Below, one piece after another: positions 1 through 11,742 of a stretch of DNA of 64,000 nt; the stretch's first letter is position 1, and every line of letters begins with the position of its first letter. The stretch is from NCBI GenBank assembly GCA_036785325.1, contig JAXIVH010000016.1, positions 1,006,617-1,070,616 on the forward strand, read 5' to 3'. The DNA comes from Urophycis tenuis. Its lineage: Eukaryota > Chordata > Actinopteri > Gadiformes > Phycidae. The position numbers and the translations under genes are program-made. Under the pieces are notes generated by a model. The model had not been told where the DNA came from, searched no databases, and saw nothing but the letters and a program-made list of their open reading frames with translations.

Positions 1-1070
1 TGGGATTTATCTCTCCGCTAACCCGGGGAAAATGTCCAATAAATAAAAAGATAAGATGTAGATTGTGCCTCGATATGTATGCATAGCAATTATTCTTTGT
101 GAATGTTTTTATTTTTCTGAGAAACATTTACTTGATTAGTGTGGTTATGAACAAGGAAGCGAGAGAACAACTTTTGAAATACGGATAGGAATCTATAACA
201 CACCCAAAAATGACACTGACTAACTGACACACATTTAGAAAAACACAGGGTTAGTGACAGACCTGGCCGCTCCTTAAATCATTTCATCCTTAAATCAACA
301 TCAAAACATTTGAATTAATAGAGAATGAGTCATAGTTCATAGGCTGGAGTAAGAGTGATATATGCAATTGTTTGCAGAGCAACTTATTTTCATTTTACGC
401 TATGTATCGCAGGACATCTTTGTTGATTGACGAATCAAACATGAGATTTAACAGGCTATAACAGGTTATCACATATGACAGCCCACGGTTTCCAGGGTAC
501 TTTCATCTGCAAGCGAACGCTGTGCTGCTATTGGACGCTTCCTGTCTCGATGGGAGGCGCCCAGTGACACAGCGGATAGAGGAAGTTGAGCGCAGAAGGG
601 AAATTCCTAAACAGATGTGTTCTGCCTGCACAGTAATAGTGTGGTAAGGTGAACGGTACATAGCGTAAAAGGTAACAGAAGTTCTCAAATGTATGCGTGC
701 TGCGTCCCATAAAAAAAACACGCTTCCCCATAACCTATGACGTAGGACTCTGCAATTGTTAAGAGATAATGAGAAAGGCTCAGGTTTGAATATGCAAATG
801 ATTATTATCCCGTTATTCTAGTTATTCTAGTGCGTTATTCTAAAATACCATTGACGCAGCATTCTGGCCGCCTATCTGGGCCTAGTCTGCTGACATGACC
901 CAACGTAGGGAAACCACTGCTAAACAAATTAAAAACCAACATGCAAAGAACAAGAACACCCCGCAGAAAGCTCCCTCACCGAGACAGCACAGACATGCGC
1001 ACGGAAACACAGCAAGCCACACAGAGGGGGTTAATGGACAAAATGTTGAACTTACAACCATGGTTTCTAC
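1..1070. other. left edge: no coding exon seen
   Basis: AT-rich sequence downstream of the last visible anxa6 exon. I looked on the minus strand for the terminal annexin segment (DTSGDF...CGGED-like, then stop) and did not find it. This stretch is best read as the anxa6 intron that precedes its final exon. Confidence 0.5.
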
Positions 1071-4000
1071 CTTGATGAAATCATGCAGGGATTCGTCCTG
1101 GGTTTCCTTGAACTCCTTGCGAATGTTAAAGAGGTCCACCTCGCTCCGGGACACCATGATGCGGATCAGGGCCCGGTCGTCGGTGCCAAGGCCCTGCAGA
1201 GGAAAGCCCACACGCATCAGTGGCGCCCGGGGCAGCTTTAGTCATACGGCACCCCTCAGACACAGAGGGGTATTCACAGAGCTTCAGGAATCGGAATCAC
1301 ATTTTAAAGACAATTCAAGGGCAGGACATTCAATTCACAGTAAATCATTAAAAGAGACCCCCCCCCCCCCCCCAAAAAAAAAAAAAAAAGATAGGCGAGA
1401 ACTTAGGAACCCAAACCTAGAGCAGAGGGTTTCAGAAGAGTTACGTTAAAGATAGAGTGTTGTATGCATGTGCGAACGCTGTGTTAAAAAAAACAAAAAA
1501 ACAGTTGAGCTGACTTTGTGTGTCTTAGTGTGTCTTTGGTTTAAAAAAACAGACGGGTTGAAAGAATTCACCTTCATGGCTTTGTACAGGCGGTCAGCGA
1601 AGTAGGACGGCTGGTTTTTCACACTGCAGACTGGCGGAGGAAACGGGGTTGTGACAGGAAGAGCGAGGGGGTTAGCGCAGTGTAGCTCGAAACACATCAT
1701 CATCACAAGTCGCGGCACATCACACAGGCTGGGCCCGTTTCAGACTGCACTCACCGATGGCGTAAAAGGCGTTCCTCACGTCGCCGGACATATCCTTCTT
1801 GATGATCTGTTCGATGTCTTTGTTGGTGAACCGGACAAACTCCTGCATGACTGCGCACGGGGAAAAAGGGTGTCAACAACCGCTTTGTGAATTGAAATGC
1901 ACATGCAACAGAAGAGCTGAGTGCTTCGCCCGGGTCAGGCGTAGGTTTTAGGTTTGGCTGTCGTATTTATTTTAGTTTTTTGAGAGTTCATGAGCCTTGG
2001 GGGGGGGGGGGGGGGGGGGGGGGAGGGGGGCGCAGGCTGTACACTCTCCTCTTTGTGTCGATTCTTTGTCTGTTTCTGTTTTCTGTTAAGTTTTCTTTTC
2101 TTTGGAATTGAAAACAAAAAGGATAAACGAAGAAGAAGAGGAGACGATGAGGTCAGACCCCCGGAGCCACTGGCGGGCAGGAGGGGGCGGCAGAGTCCCA
2201 GGTTGGTATATACTCAGTATAACTCAATATAACTCAGTACAACTCAGTATAACTACCAAGTATAACTTATATACCAGTATAACTTACACACCAAGTATAA
2301 CTTATATACCAGTATGACTTATATACCAGTATGACTTATATACCAAGTATAACTTATATACTCAGTATAACTTATATACCAGTATAACTTATATACCAAG
2401 TATAACTTATATACTCAGTATAACTTATATACCAGTATAACTTACACACCAAGTATAACTTATATACCAGTATAACTTATATACCAAGTATAACTTATAT
2501 ACTCAGTATAACTTATATACCAGTATAACTTATATACCAAGTATAACTTATATACTCAGTATAACTTATATACCAGTATAACTTACACACCAAGTATAAC
2601 TTATATACCAGTATGACTTATATACCAGTATAACTTATATACCAAGTATAACTTATATACTCAGTATAACTTATATACCAGTATAACGTACATACCAAGT
2701 ATAACCTATATACCAGTATAACTTATATACCAAGTATAACTGATATACTCAGTGTAACTTATGCTTGATGTCTGAACCTGGCAGTTTTTAGGGTGTAGTA
2801 GTGTAGTAGTGTAGGAGTAGGGAACAGGCATGGGGAAGTGAGGTTCTTCCTCACCTCTCCTGAGATGAGGGAAACTCCTGGTGCACAGAATGCTCATGAA
2901 CTTCATCTCCATGTCATCAGAATCAGCATTACAAGCATCTGCAAGCTCCTGTCGCGTTACAGAAGGACCAAGAGGGTTATTATTCTAACAAAGGGGTTAT
3001 GTAGTAATATAAAGAGTATTTTATTGTTCCCCGAGGGAAATGTTCAACAGTACAGTAGAACAGTATCATAGAGAAACACACTGTAGCGAAGGGACAAGGC
3101 AGTCCCCATGCAGACAGCTTGAGTACACTACATCATAATTCATTTCACATTGAATGCTGCGCTGAATGTGAATTGAATCAACAGCTGACCTGAGCGTCTG
3201 CATCGGCTCTCTCCAAGTCTGCCGGGCCCTCCTCTCGTGCTCCCTGGACAGAACCACGGCATCACTTCTACAAACATTTGGACTGTTTTGAAGTGCAACA
3301 TGTAATTAAGACCATTAACCGAGCGCAGTGCTCAAACAAACAACTATTCTTCACCTGCAGCAGAGAAACTAAGATGCGGCAGAAATGGCCTGATGTGTCT
3401 GACTGGATGTCTCCCTCCAAACTCTTCTTGTAGGCTGCAACACACCACCCCCACAGTCACAAGCTCTGAGTATGGGGGCTTCAAGGTGTAATCATCTGTG
3501 TTTGTGTTCATGAATGAAGGCCGGTGACCTCACCACTCTGGTAGGCAGCGTTCATGGAATGGATCTGCTCATTACTCCTGGTGACCAAGATCTCAATCAG
3601 AGCGTGTTCGTCTGTTCCGACGCCCTGGAGAAAAACGGTGGCGAGAAATATGTTTGGGACGTGTTTTGCACAAGAATAATAGCACAAGAAAAAGTGCATT
3701 ACTACTGTATGCATTACTGTTATTCTTAAATTAATTATTCAACATTACATGCATTATCAGGAAGCCTCAAAAACACTTTGAACACTGGTGAAAAAAAAGG
3801 GTAGGACTGTAAACCCTGCAAAACCCCCTAAATTCAAATTCAGGAACTCAAACCTCGCACATCTAGGACTGTACACCACATCTAACTGCATACCCAGTGG
3901 GAGGCTGACATGATAATTGGCCCAATTAAACAAAACAATCTCTGACTACTGTTGCTGCTGTCGCCTGTTGCCTGTCCCAGTACCTCGATGGCTTTCCGCA

Positions 4001-7000
4001 TCATTTTGGCGTCAAACTCTGCGGGCGACAGCATCAGTCCAATGATCAGCCTCTCCAGGTTCTTGGAGAGCTCAGACTTGAGGTCCTTCATCAAGTCCTA
4101 TGCAGAGAGAGAGAGAGAGAGAGAATGACCACAGTCACTACAGGAGTGTCACATAACAACAACGCACGATCACAACGTGAGCATAGCAACCCTCTCTATC
4201 GACTGAGTAAGCATTTGGACGATGTAACATGAGCAGTAGCTCAGTGGGTAGAGCGGGTGGACAGAGCGGATCGTCCGTTCACCGTAGGGTCGGTGGTTCG
4301 ATCCCCTTGATCCCCCGATTCCTCCAACTGTCCACATGTCAAACCCCCACACATGTACTGATTGTAAGTCGCTTTGGCCAAAAGCGTCTGCTAAATGCTC
4401 CCTTATGACATGACATGATCAACACACTTTCAGGCTTGTTTTCAAATCACACTCATGGCTCACCCTCCCCAGAAGAGACTTGAAGGTCTGTCTGATCATT
4501 TGTCTTTGGGGATTGCTTCTACGCGCAACAATGTCAATGATGGCGTCTTCGTCCGTCCCTATGGACACAGAGGGTATCCCATTGATGAACACATGCCGCG
4601 TTATGATAACTAATAACAATATACAAAGGGATGTGTTCTGTGCTGTTGCATACCAAATCCTTTCATGGCTTTCCTCAGAGCCTGTGCGTCGGCCGCGGGA
4701 TCAAAACTGTCTGCGGGCCAAATGGTGGGCCTTAGCTTAAGGAGGAGGACAATTATCAGAATCCAAAATGGCGGTGACAGACAACAAACAAAAAGAAGTG
4801 CAAAGCTGATTTCAGACGACATCCTTAATCATTTGTTAGTTGACAGTTGTTAGTGTTAGTAGCTGTGTAGACAGAATTCCACATGCAAATATCTGCAGAA
4901 AACATGCGTGAGCTCAAGGCCTTGAAAGCAGCACTACTACAACTAAAGCTGTCCCGTCAGTATCAGGGTTTTTCGTGTTTCGCAAGAGCAGAAAAACCTC
5001 CAGACTTTTTCCACTCTTGACAAAGTACTCCTTGTTGGGTTTCAAGGCCGTGACTCCATCGACTCACAACGAGCACCGAGCGTGTATTAGCAACAGTCGG
5101 TAAAGAAAGCCGTTTTGTTAATCAAAATGCCGCGCTCTCATCTGAAGGGACATTTGCTGTGGCCTTGAACCCTGCGTGGGTGTGCGGCAAGGAGGGGGCT
5201 TGAGGGAAGTATGCTGGTTTCACTCTGTGAGGTGAACAGCTTGCTGAAGCCACCAACACAGAGACAAAGATGTCACTGTGCTGTCACAACAATGCTGCCA
5301 CGAGCAAACATTTTAGGGCACTGAGCAGTAGGCAGTAGGTAGCTAATGCCAATGGGTTTTGCAGGGACAGCGGAAAGAAATTTCGATTACAGATGCATGC
5401 CATTGCCAAGCCAAGCTCAATGACACATCTACAGAGGGAGGGAGGGAGGGCCAACCTGGACTTTGGTCATAGCACTTAATTCCCACATCTTGTAAGCTAT
5501 CTGAGCGGCTTCTGGGAAGAACTCCCCAGCTAAGCTGTAGAGACCAATGTGATAGCAAACGTCAAAGTAGCACACTCAACACAGCCTTCACACCCCCAGG
5601 GAGTGAGCCGGGTTAAACATCTTGTCAGATCTATGAACAAATTGAATGACTATTTAGTACAATAACCAAGGATACGTTCTACAGCCCTGCTATCAAGTCT
5701 AGAGCATTCTTCCCACTTTTGGAAGCGAGGCCCGTTTCTATTACAGTGAATTGTTAGACACAGGGTACAATGTGTGATAAGTGGGGGTTTGGTGCCACCG
5801 TGTGGCCACTAGATCACTGTCACTTACTCGTCGTCTCCACCACACAGTTGGAGAAGGGTCCTCTTGTAGTCTCCTGAAGTGTCCTCCTGATACGATAATG
5901 CAAAACACATGACACATTCAACACACAGCTATTTAAATGAAACATACATATGAAACGCGAAATCGAGGATTTATCCCTATATCACAACTCTTCTCCATTT
6001 TGGCACTGCAGTGGTGGAACAAGCTCCCTGGGGAGTGACTCTGCATTCCATGTCAGGACTGCAGAGTCACTCCCCATCTTCCGGAAGAGACTCAAGACCC
6101 ACTTGTTCAGAGTTCACCTGAACTCTGCATAACATCCATCCACTTAAAAAAACCTACCCTCATGCTCTTATTTGTGGTACGTCTTGGCACTTTAATCACT
6201 CCTTGTAACTTGGCACTTAGCCAGAGATGTTATATACTAGCAATGGTTAATCTAGCAATTGAAATGCTTGAAACTTGTTCTGGTGACTTTCTTACTGTAT
6301 TAGCAGTAAATGAAATATTTCACCTTCTGATGACAAATGTACTCTTTGTACGTCGCTTTGGCTGAAAGCGTCTGCTAAATGCCCTAAATGTAAATGTAAA
6401 TGTGTATTTTCCTCCCAAACCTTAATCATGTTATAGAGAGACTTTTCGTAACGGAGACGGAAACACTCTCTGATGTCCAACATGTCTATCTCGGAGCGAC
6501 AGATCATTATCCTGATCAGGGTGTTGTCCGCTGTTCCCAGACCCTAGAGGGAGACAAAACGCCGCGGTTTGCAATGTTTAATTTTTCAATTCCCCATTTA
6601 TACATATCAGATGACACATTTATATTCAGAGGGGGTCCTGGAAGGGGGAGACAAAGTCCAGCAGAACGTGGTCACATTAACACAATGTAATTATATTTGG
6701 AGCTGATACTTTATAATCTACAATACATGTTTTGGCTTTAACCTCATCACTGCATGTGAGATACGCCAGCTGCCCTTGATAACCATGATGCAATAATGCA
6801 ATAATGAAATAACGCAATAATAAATCCCAAACAAAACCTCCATACAAACACATTCATTTTTAGCTCATGAACACATGCCCAACCAGCATGGCGGTGATGC
6901 TGGTCGGGCATTTAACTGTACTGAACCTTGTGCCATTGTCTGCACCCCAAGTGTTTACCTTCATTGACTTGTAAAGACGCCTGGCAAAGAACATGGACAC

Positions 7001-7771
7001 ACTCCGGATGCACTGGACTGTGGGAGACCAAGCACAGAGGGCCGTGGTGAACAAGGAGATCCTTATCACATCCACGACTCAAATCTACGCCTCCTCCTCC
7101 TGTTACTGCTACTGCTAATACTCCTACTACTACTACTACTCCTGTCCTACTAATATTACTACTAATCCTGCTGTCCTACGACTGCTACTGATTGTAACAC
7201 ATTGTCCTTAAGTATACACTGAACTCCTTGATGATCAGTCATTAGAAACGACTCACACGTAGTAATTTCTACTGACTGATCATCGAGGAGTTCAGTGTAT
7301 ATTTAAGGTATTACTATACTATTACTACTCGTGCTCCTCATCCTCGCCCTCCTCCTCCTCCTACTACAACTGTTCATACTCCTCCTGCTCCTCATCCTCC
7401 TACTCCTGCTCCTCATCCTCCTCCTCCTACTCCTGCTCCTCATCCTCCTCCTTGTACTCCTGCTCCTCATCCTCCTGCTCCTCCTCCTCCTACTACAACT
7501 GTTCATACTCCTCCTGCTCCTCATCCTCCTCCTCCTACTCCTGCTCCTCCTCCTCCTACTACAACTGTTCATACTCCTCCTGCTCCTGCTCCTCGTCCTC
7601 CTACTTAGCTGGGTAAGTCAACACGAGCCAGTGTGAGCGCTCACCCACAGCGAGCATCAGCCTCTCAAAGTCCCCCGACAGCTCGCTCTTGATGCTGTCC
7701 TCTATGCTCTTCTCGGCAATCTTCTCGTACTCATCAAAAACTGTAGAACACACACACACACACACAGACGG

Positions 7772-7804
<33 letters not shown>

Positions 7805-10800
7805 GAAGAAGCAAGTATCAGGATAGTGAGAACAGCTTTTGCAATATCATCCCAGTACAGTGAAAGAGCAAAGTTGCAGACAGTATTGATTAACATGTGG
7901 CAGAGGAGTGGCTGGCAGTCTGTGTACATTTTTAACAACAGCTGGGATTGTTCCAATGGCGACAAGTCCTGCGATCCCAGTAGCAGCCACATGACTCTGC
8001 TGCAAAATTCCTCAGACACATATCTGCTTGGAATCGCTAAGGGTCAGCATGCCAGGAGTATGTCAGGAAGCCAGGAGGACCCCCCCCCCCCGCCCCACAC
8101 ACACACACAGCTGAGCTCACCCATCTTCAGATGAGTCACACTGCGGCTTCCCAGAATCATGATGAATTTGGCCTCGTCTGTCCCCCACTGCTCCTCGCCA
8201 GCAGCAAACAGGTCCTACACACACAGACACACGGGGCGCGGGAAAACATGGTGGGTGTCTTTGAGGACGTACGGCCGGACTCAAAATGACACGCGCTCAG
8301 TCGTTTCTATTGACTGATCATCAAGGGGTTCAGTGTATGTTTGAGGTCAATGTGTTGGCGGTGGTTCAAACAGATTTTCCCTGTGGCACATCGAGAGCGT
8401 TGCCACTGTATTTACAATGTACGGATGCATGATCTGGTCCTTGAACATCAGCAGAATGGTCTACATCAGTGGTACTCAACCTTGTCCTAATCAGGAGCCA
8501 CATTGACGGAAAAATATTTTTGCAAGAGCCACAATCCCAAAACGCTCCTTTCCTCCCTGAAACCATTATGCATTTGAGAATATGGATAATACTGCAATCA
8601 GAGCGCGAAACCTGAAATGATTTGTGATTGGTTGTTCAGAGGGATGGAGGGGGGGCGGCTTAATAGACTGATGTGTGTGATGACTGAAGTGATAATGAAA
8701 TGTTGATGAATTCTGCTGACAATGTTTTTCGTTTTTTTAAAGATTTTTTTAGATTTTTTTTTTTTTTTAAATGGGACTTAAAAGAGCCGCAACTACTCTT
8801 AAAGGAGCCGCGGGTTGAGTATCGCTGGTCTACATCATGTGACAATATTATATAAACTGGAGGTCTTGCCCTTCAAGGTATGTCTTCGGAACTCACCTGG
8901 GCATCCTGCTCCACCAGTTCAGCGTGCACCACCCCCGACTCATCTCTGGTCCCCTGCAATCACAGACCTTCAGTCAAGACCCACTCAGAGCAACGAGTAT
9001 AGACGCCCTACCGGTCGACAGGTTAGGGGTTATCAGAGGGGAGCAGACCTGGAGTAAAACAACCAGCATCTTCTTAAAGTGCCCTGAGGTGTCCCGCACA
9101 ATGTCTTCCTCCATGTCCCTGCCATAAGCTGGAGAGGAGCAGAAAGCATTGTTTCAAATGTAAATTGTTTGTATTCACGGAACAAACAGCACACCTCAAA
9201 TAAAAAATGGTTTCAATTAATTGGAAGGTAACCGAAAATGTGTTGCATAACTCAATCGATTAATCTCCACAGTTTCCACATTGAAATAATGTAATTATGG
9301 TTATTGTATACACATGACATGTATGTATTTTAATGAAGTGTGTATTATAATTATTAAGCACGATCGTGTTTCATAATTCACGTCAAATAATAATGGTCTG
9401 CACCTTCCTTGTAGGCCTCGACCATGCCGTGCATCTGATGGTTGTTTCTGGAGGCCAGCACTTCAATCAGGCATCTTTCATTGGTTCCGGCACCCTTCAA
9501 TCACAGTCAAAAATCAAGAACAAAACTCCAACTATGGAGCCGATGGCCCATGGGACGGGGGAATATGAGAGCGTATTCAGTGAGCGTCGTACTTTCAGAG
9601 CATCGTGGATTTCCTTGGCGTCGTGTTGTGCCGGGTTTCTCATCAGACTCACGATCAGACGCTCAAAATTGCCAGTGAGTTCATATTTGAGATCACCAAT
9701 CAGGTCCTGGGGAGATGAAGATTTCACGGTAAAGGTGTTATCCGTACTGAGAGATTTTATACACAAGGTTATGGTTCTGCATTCATTTTGTGAAAATATA
9801 TGACGAGATATTGTAAGACTATGAAAAGAAAGGTGTATTTTGATAGCTGCGTACCTTCCCGTAGCTAGATTTGTATGCCGTGATGACCTCCTGCCTCTGG
9901 GCATTGCTTCGAGAAGTGACCAGTTCCAAGATGGCTTCTTTATCGCTGCCTAAAGAGAGTGCAGGGAAATATATCACAGGCAATCAGCTTACATTAGACC
10001 CGCCAACACGTTCCGATGTTAGCTTCCGGAGCGAGAAGGCTCTGTAGGTGGTCCTTCAGGAGAGAGACGACCATGAGACCGTGCAGGAACAGCTTGTTTT
10101 GGGCTAGAGGAACCAATGGATCAAGGGGACACTCACCCATGCCTTTCATGGCATTGTACAGCGCCTCTGCGTCCGCTGTTGCGTCAAAGTCTTCAGCGTC
10201 GGTGATTGTGCCTCGGAACACCTGTAAGAAGACAGCATCAGTTCAGTGTTCCTAGGACGTCTAATCCTGACAGCTACTGCAATGAAAAGTTATGCTTGAA
10301 TAAATCTATGAATATAAATATATGAGGACATCAACTCAGTAGTCTTATGAAGCCTCATGATAGATAAATACATATCAAAATAAACAATATATTCTGATTT
10401 TTAACTTGTGTATTATATTGTATATAAACACTGTTGCGATGATAATAATGTTCTTACTATTGCCGTGGCTGAGTGTAATTTAAATGAGGAGTGTTTGTGT
10501 GTTTTAAAAAGGAGAGGTGTAGGGGGGTGTATGGGAAGTATAGGATGACATCAATGTAGTTCACGGTGGACTGAAGGGACACCGGCTCCAGACTAGAGTC
10601 AACAAACAGAGACGCTGGCCAACTGTTACTTCCACCTGTTTTACTAGTGACATCCTAAATAGTGTGTGTGTGTGTGTGTCTGTGTGTGTGTGTGTGTGTT
10701 TGTGTGTGGTCATTAGGGAGTCAAGTTACAGAAAATGTCCCTTTGCTCTCTTTGTTGGAAGGTAATGACTCTTACAAATGACCTGTAAAATAGGACTCGC

Positions 10801-11686
10801 GATCTAAAAAAAAAAAAAGCTTCCAAAAGAAGGCTTTGTCATCATCCCTCCATAACGCCTTTGACTTTATCTCATTATTATGAAACTGTGCGGACACTCA
10901 TTGTTGGGGGAAAGAAACAGGCCCGGCCTCCATTACACCCCGAACTACAACAGCTGCTTAAAGGACTTCTGCTGCATGGCGGCATGCTGCCAACATGTCT
11001 TCTCTATTCCGGCCCTGCGCACGCTCATATCCCGCCCATTACCACGGCAACCATCACTCTTCACGACAGCTGGGGAAGCTTTACCCTGGAAGCAACCAGG
11101 CCCACAAATACAGTAGCCTAGCAACACGCATGACGCATACCATACGCTAAAGACCATCATTTCCCCAAGACGTCGCTAAACGAGCCAGTAATCTACAGAC
11201 TAGAAACATGAGTTTCAACTTCTTCATTCAAGGTTGGGGCGGGGGAAATAAAACAAAACTTTTCTGTGTATCGTAAAATAAGGAAGTGATATCAAGTTTA
11301 ATTATACTTGCTGACACCTCTATGAAAGGGACACTGAAAGGGAAATATGTATAGGCCGACCCAAAAGGATGGACCCTTACATACGGCTCTGGCTCATCAT
11401 AGCCTTTCTAACAACAGTCTGGCTAAGTTTACTCCAGTTTAGCCAAGCCAGTGTGTCCACGAGCCACAAATAACAGCCATACCAGGTCACAGAGACACCC
11501 TGCATGCTATAGGCACCCACACCGGTTCAACCCAAAGAAAATACAGATGTCAGGCTTTCCCCGGATGCTCACCGTCTCCACACCGAACAAAGAGTGACGA
11601 TGTCTCCGTGATGTCATCAACGTTACGTTTAAGCAAATGTTCTCAAGTACCTCGATATTTTCTGAGAGATTACGTCCACTTACCAT
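1071..11686 (-). CDS. anxa6: annexin A6, 3'-incomplete (23 coding exons)
   Basis: Ca2+-dependent phospholipid-binding protein of the eight-repeat annexin type, acting at plasma and endosomal membranes. Coding exons in transcript order: 11684-11686 (the ATG alone), 10137-10221, 9855-9949, 9593-9706, 9404-9494, 9049-9128, 8897-8953, 8121-8214, 7645-7740, 6959-7017, 6421-6543, 5828-5886, 5456-5534, 4654-4735, 4464-4558, 3984-4097, 3534-3624, 3355-3434, 3190-3243, 2855-2948, 1755-1850, 1572-1630, 1071-1193. All have GT-AG borders and compatible phases, giving 641 codons. Exon sizes 95/114/91/80 recur in both halves, as expected for the internally duplicated annexin A6. Calcium-loop motifs: GMGSD (~29), GAGTNE (~100), QWGTDE (~183), GLGTAD (~259), GFGTDE (~372), GVGTDE (~443), GLGTDD (~601). 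Repeat 7 (~520) has CNADSDD in place of GxGT. The N-terminus is short (MVFRGTITDAEDF). The short final coding exon must lie left of position 1. The six-residue VAAEIL cassette known in mammals was not seen. Identity is firm; single exon edges could be off by a few bases. Confidence 0.93.
1999..2030. repeat. poly-G tract
   Basis: About 32 bases, G with a single A, in an anxa6 intron. The true length is uncertain because homopolymers assemble poorly. Confidence 0.9.
2207..2762. repeat. 17-18 bp minisatellite in anxa6 intron
   Basis: About 31 tandem units of 17-18 bp, made of three sub-types: ATACCAGTATAACTTAT, ATACCAAGTATAACTTAT and ATACTCAGTATAACTTAT. These alternate in a recurring order, giving a higher-order unit of about 53 bp. 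Some units have ACTTACACACC in place of ACTTATATACC. It lies in the intron between exons 1755-1850 and 2855-2948. Confidence 0.95.
4100..4126. repeat. (GA)n microsatellite
   Basis: Short GAGAGA run beside the anxa6 exon 3984-4097. Confidence 0.8.
4231..4420 (+). mobile_element. tRNA-derived SINE with LINE-type tail
   Basis: The head carries an RNA polymerase III A box (TAGCTCAGTGGGTAGAGC, 4237-4254) and a B box (GGTTCGATCC, 4295-4304), spaced as in a tRNA gene. The 3' part carries the tail GTAAGTCGCTTTGG...AAAGCGTCTGCTAAATG (about 4364-4398). This tail also ends the LINE fragments at 6.4 kb and 57.0 kb. It is not a functional tRNA: no acceptor stem closes around the boxes. It is intronic in anxa6. 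Confidence 0.85.
5990..6402 (+). mobile_element. LINE 3' end, L2/CR1-like (copy 1)
   Basis: A degraded C-terminal reverse-transcriptase segment (SLPIFRKRLKTHLFR in one frame, around 6080-6118) is followed by about 270 bases of 3'UTR. The sequence ends in the hairpin-forming tail CGCTTTGG...AAAGCGTCTGCTAAATG and a short (TGTAAA)n run. The 3' 270 bases match those at 56.7-57.0 kb. It sits in an anxa6 intron, opposite to the gene's direction. The 5' boundary is not defined. Confidence 0.8.
7084..7160. repeat. CTC/CTA-rich triplet tract
   Basis: Imperfect TCC/TAC/TGC triplets just upstream of the hairpin element in an anxa6 intron. Confidence 0.6.
7206..7308. repeat. palindromic hairpin element (44-bp arms)
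   Basis: Arms at 7206-7249 and 7265-7308 are reverse complements at 40 of 44 positions, with a 15-nt loop. The arms begin and end CCTTAAG/TTTAAGG. One arm recurs alone at 8303-8346. This looks like a foldback MITE or a pri-miRNA-like hairpin. I could not identify a family. Confidence 0.85.
7322..7605. repeat. (CTC/CTA/CTG) triplet array
   Basis: About 280 bases of CTC-type triplets with interspersed TACAACTGTTCATA blocks repeated at about 7365, 7495 and 7560, so it has a higher-order period. The long leucine-rich and arginine-rich reading frames here are artefacts of this repeat. Confidence 0.9.
7747..7802. repeat. (CA)n microsatellite
   Basis: Interrupted CA array directly upstream (in anxa6 sense) of the exon at 7645-7740, within its polypyrimidine region. 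Confidence 0.9.
8303..8346. repeat. solo arm of the palindromic element
   Basis: 44 bases closely matching the right arm of the hairpin at 7206-7308, starting GTTTCTATTGACTGATCATC. It has no partner arm nearby. Confidence 0.75.
8467..8827. mobile_element. non-autonomous hAT (Charlie-like) MITE with 8-bp TSD
   Basis: The left end CAGTGGTACTCAACC and right end GGTTGAGTATCGCTG are inverted repeats (13 of 15). They match the known CAGTGGTTCTCAACC-type termini of Charlie-like hAT elements. The flanks carry a perfect 8-bp target duplication, GTCTACAT, at 8459-8466 and 8828-8835. The length of 361 bp has no transposase frame. It is intronic in anxa6. Confidence 0.92.
10652..10706. repeat. (GT)n microsatellite
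   Basis: Interrupted GT array in the large anxa6 intron between 10221 and 11684. The rest of that intron shows no exon or identifiable element. Confidence 0.9.
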
Positions 11687-11742
11687 GGCTGTATTTGGTC
11701 GTCGGTACGAGCAGTGAGCAGGAATCAGCGGCGGAGGAACGC
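11687..11742 (-). other. anxa6: anxa6 5'UTR part of the start-codon exon
   Basis: On the minus strand a cttag acceptor precedes about 56 untranslated bases. The ATG follows at 11686-11684 and is joined directly to a gtaagt donor, so the start codon is the last triplet of this exon. Annexin genes commonly have such a short first coding exon. Confidence 0.7.

Noticed and set aside
895..1449. 184-codon plus-strand frame antisense to the anxa6 exon
   Set aside because: Overlaps a well-supported annexin exon on the other strand and ends in poly-C/poly-A derived codons.
2102..2912. Reading frames encoding repeated ITYTPS/SYTEYI motifs
   Set aside because: Products of the 17-18 bp minisatellite; no independent start context or conservation.
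2949..3189. The six-residue VAAEIL alternative cassette of mammalian annexin A6
   Set aside because: Looked for in this intron on the minus strand and not recognised; an 18-base exon could be missed by eye.
4231..4310. tRNA gene suggested by A and B boxes
   Set aside because: No closing acceptor stem or proper anticodon arm, and it continues into a SINE tail shared with LINEs.
7303..7636. Long leucine-rich (plus) and arginine/serine-rich (minus) reading frames
   Set aside because: They are translations of the CTC/CTA triplet array in an anxa6 intron.
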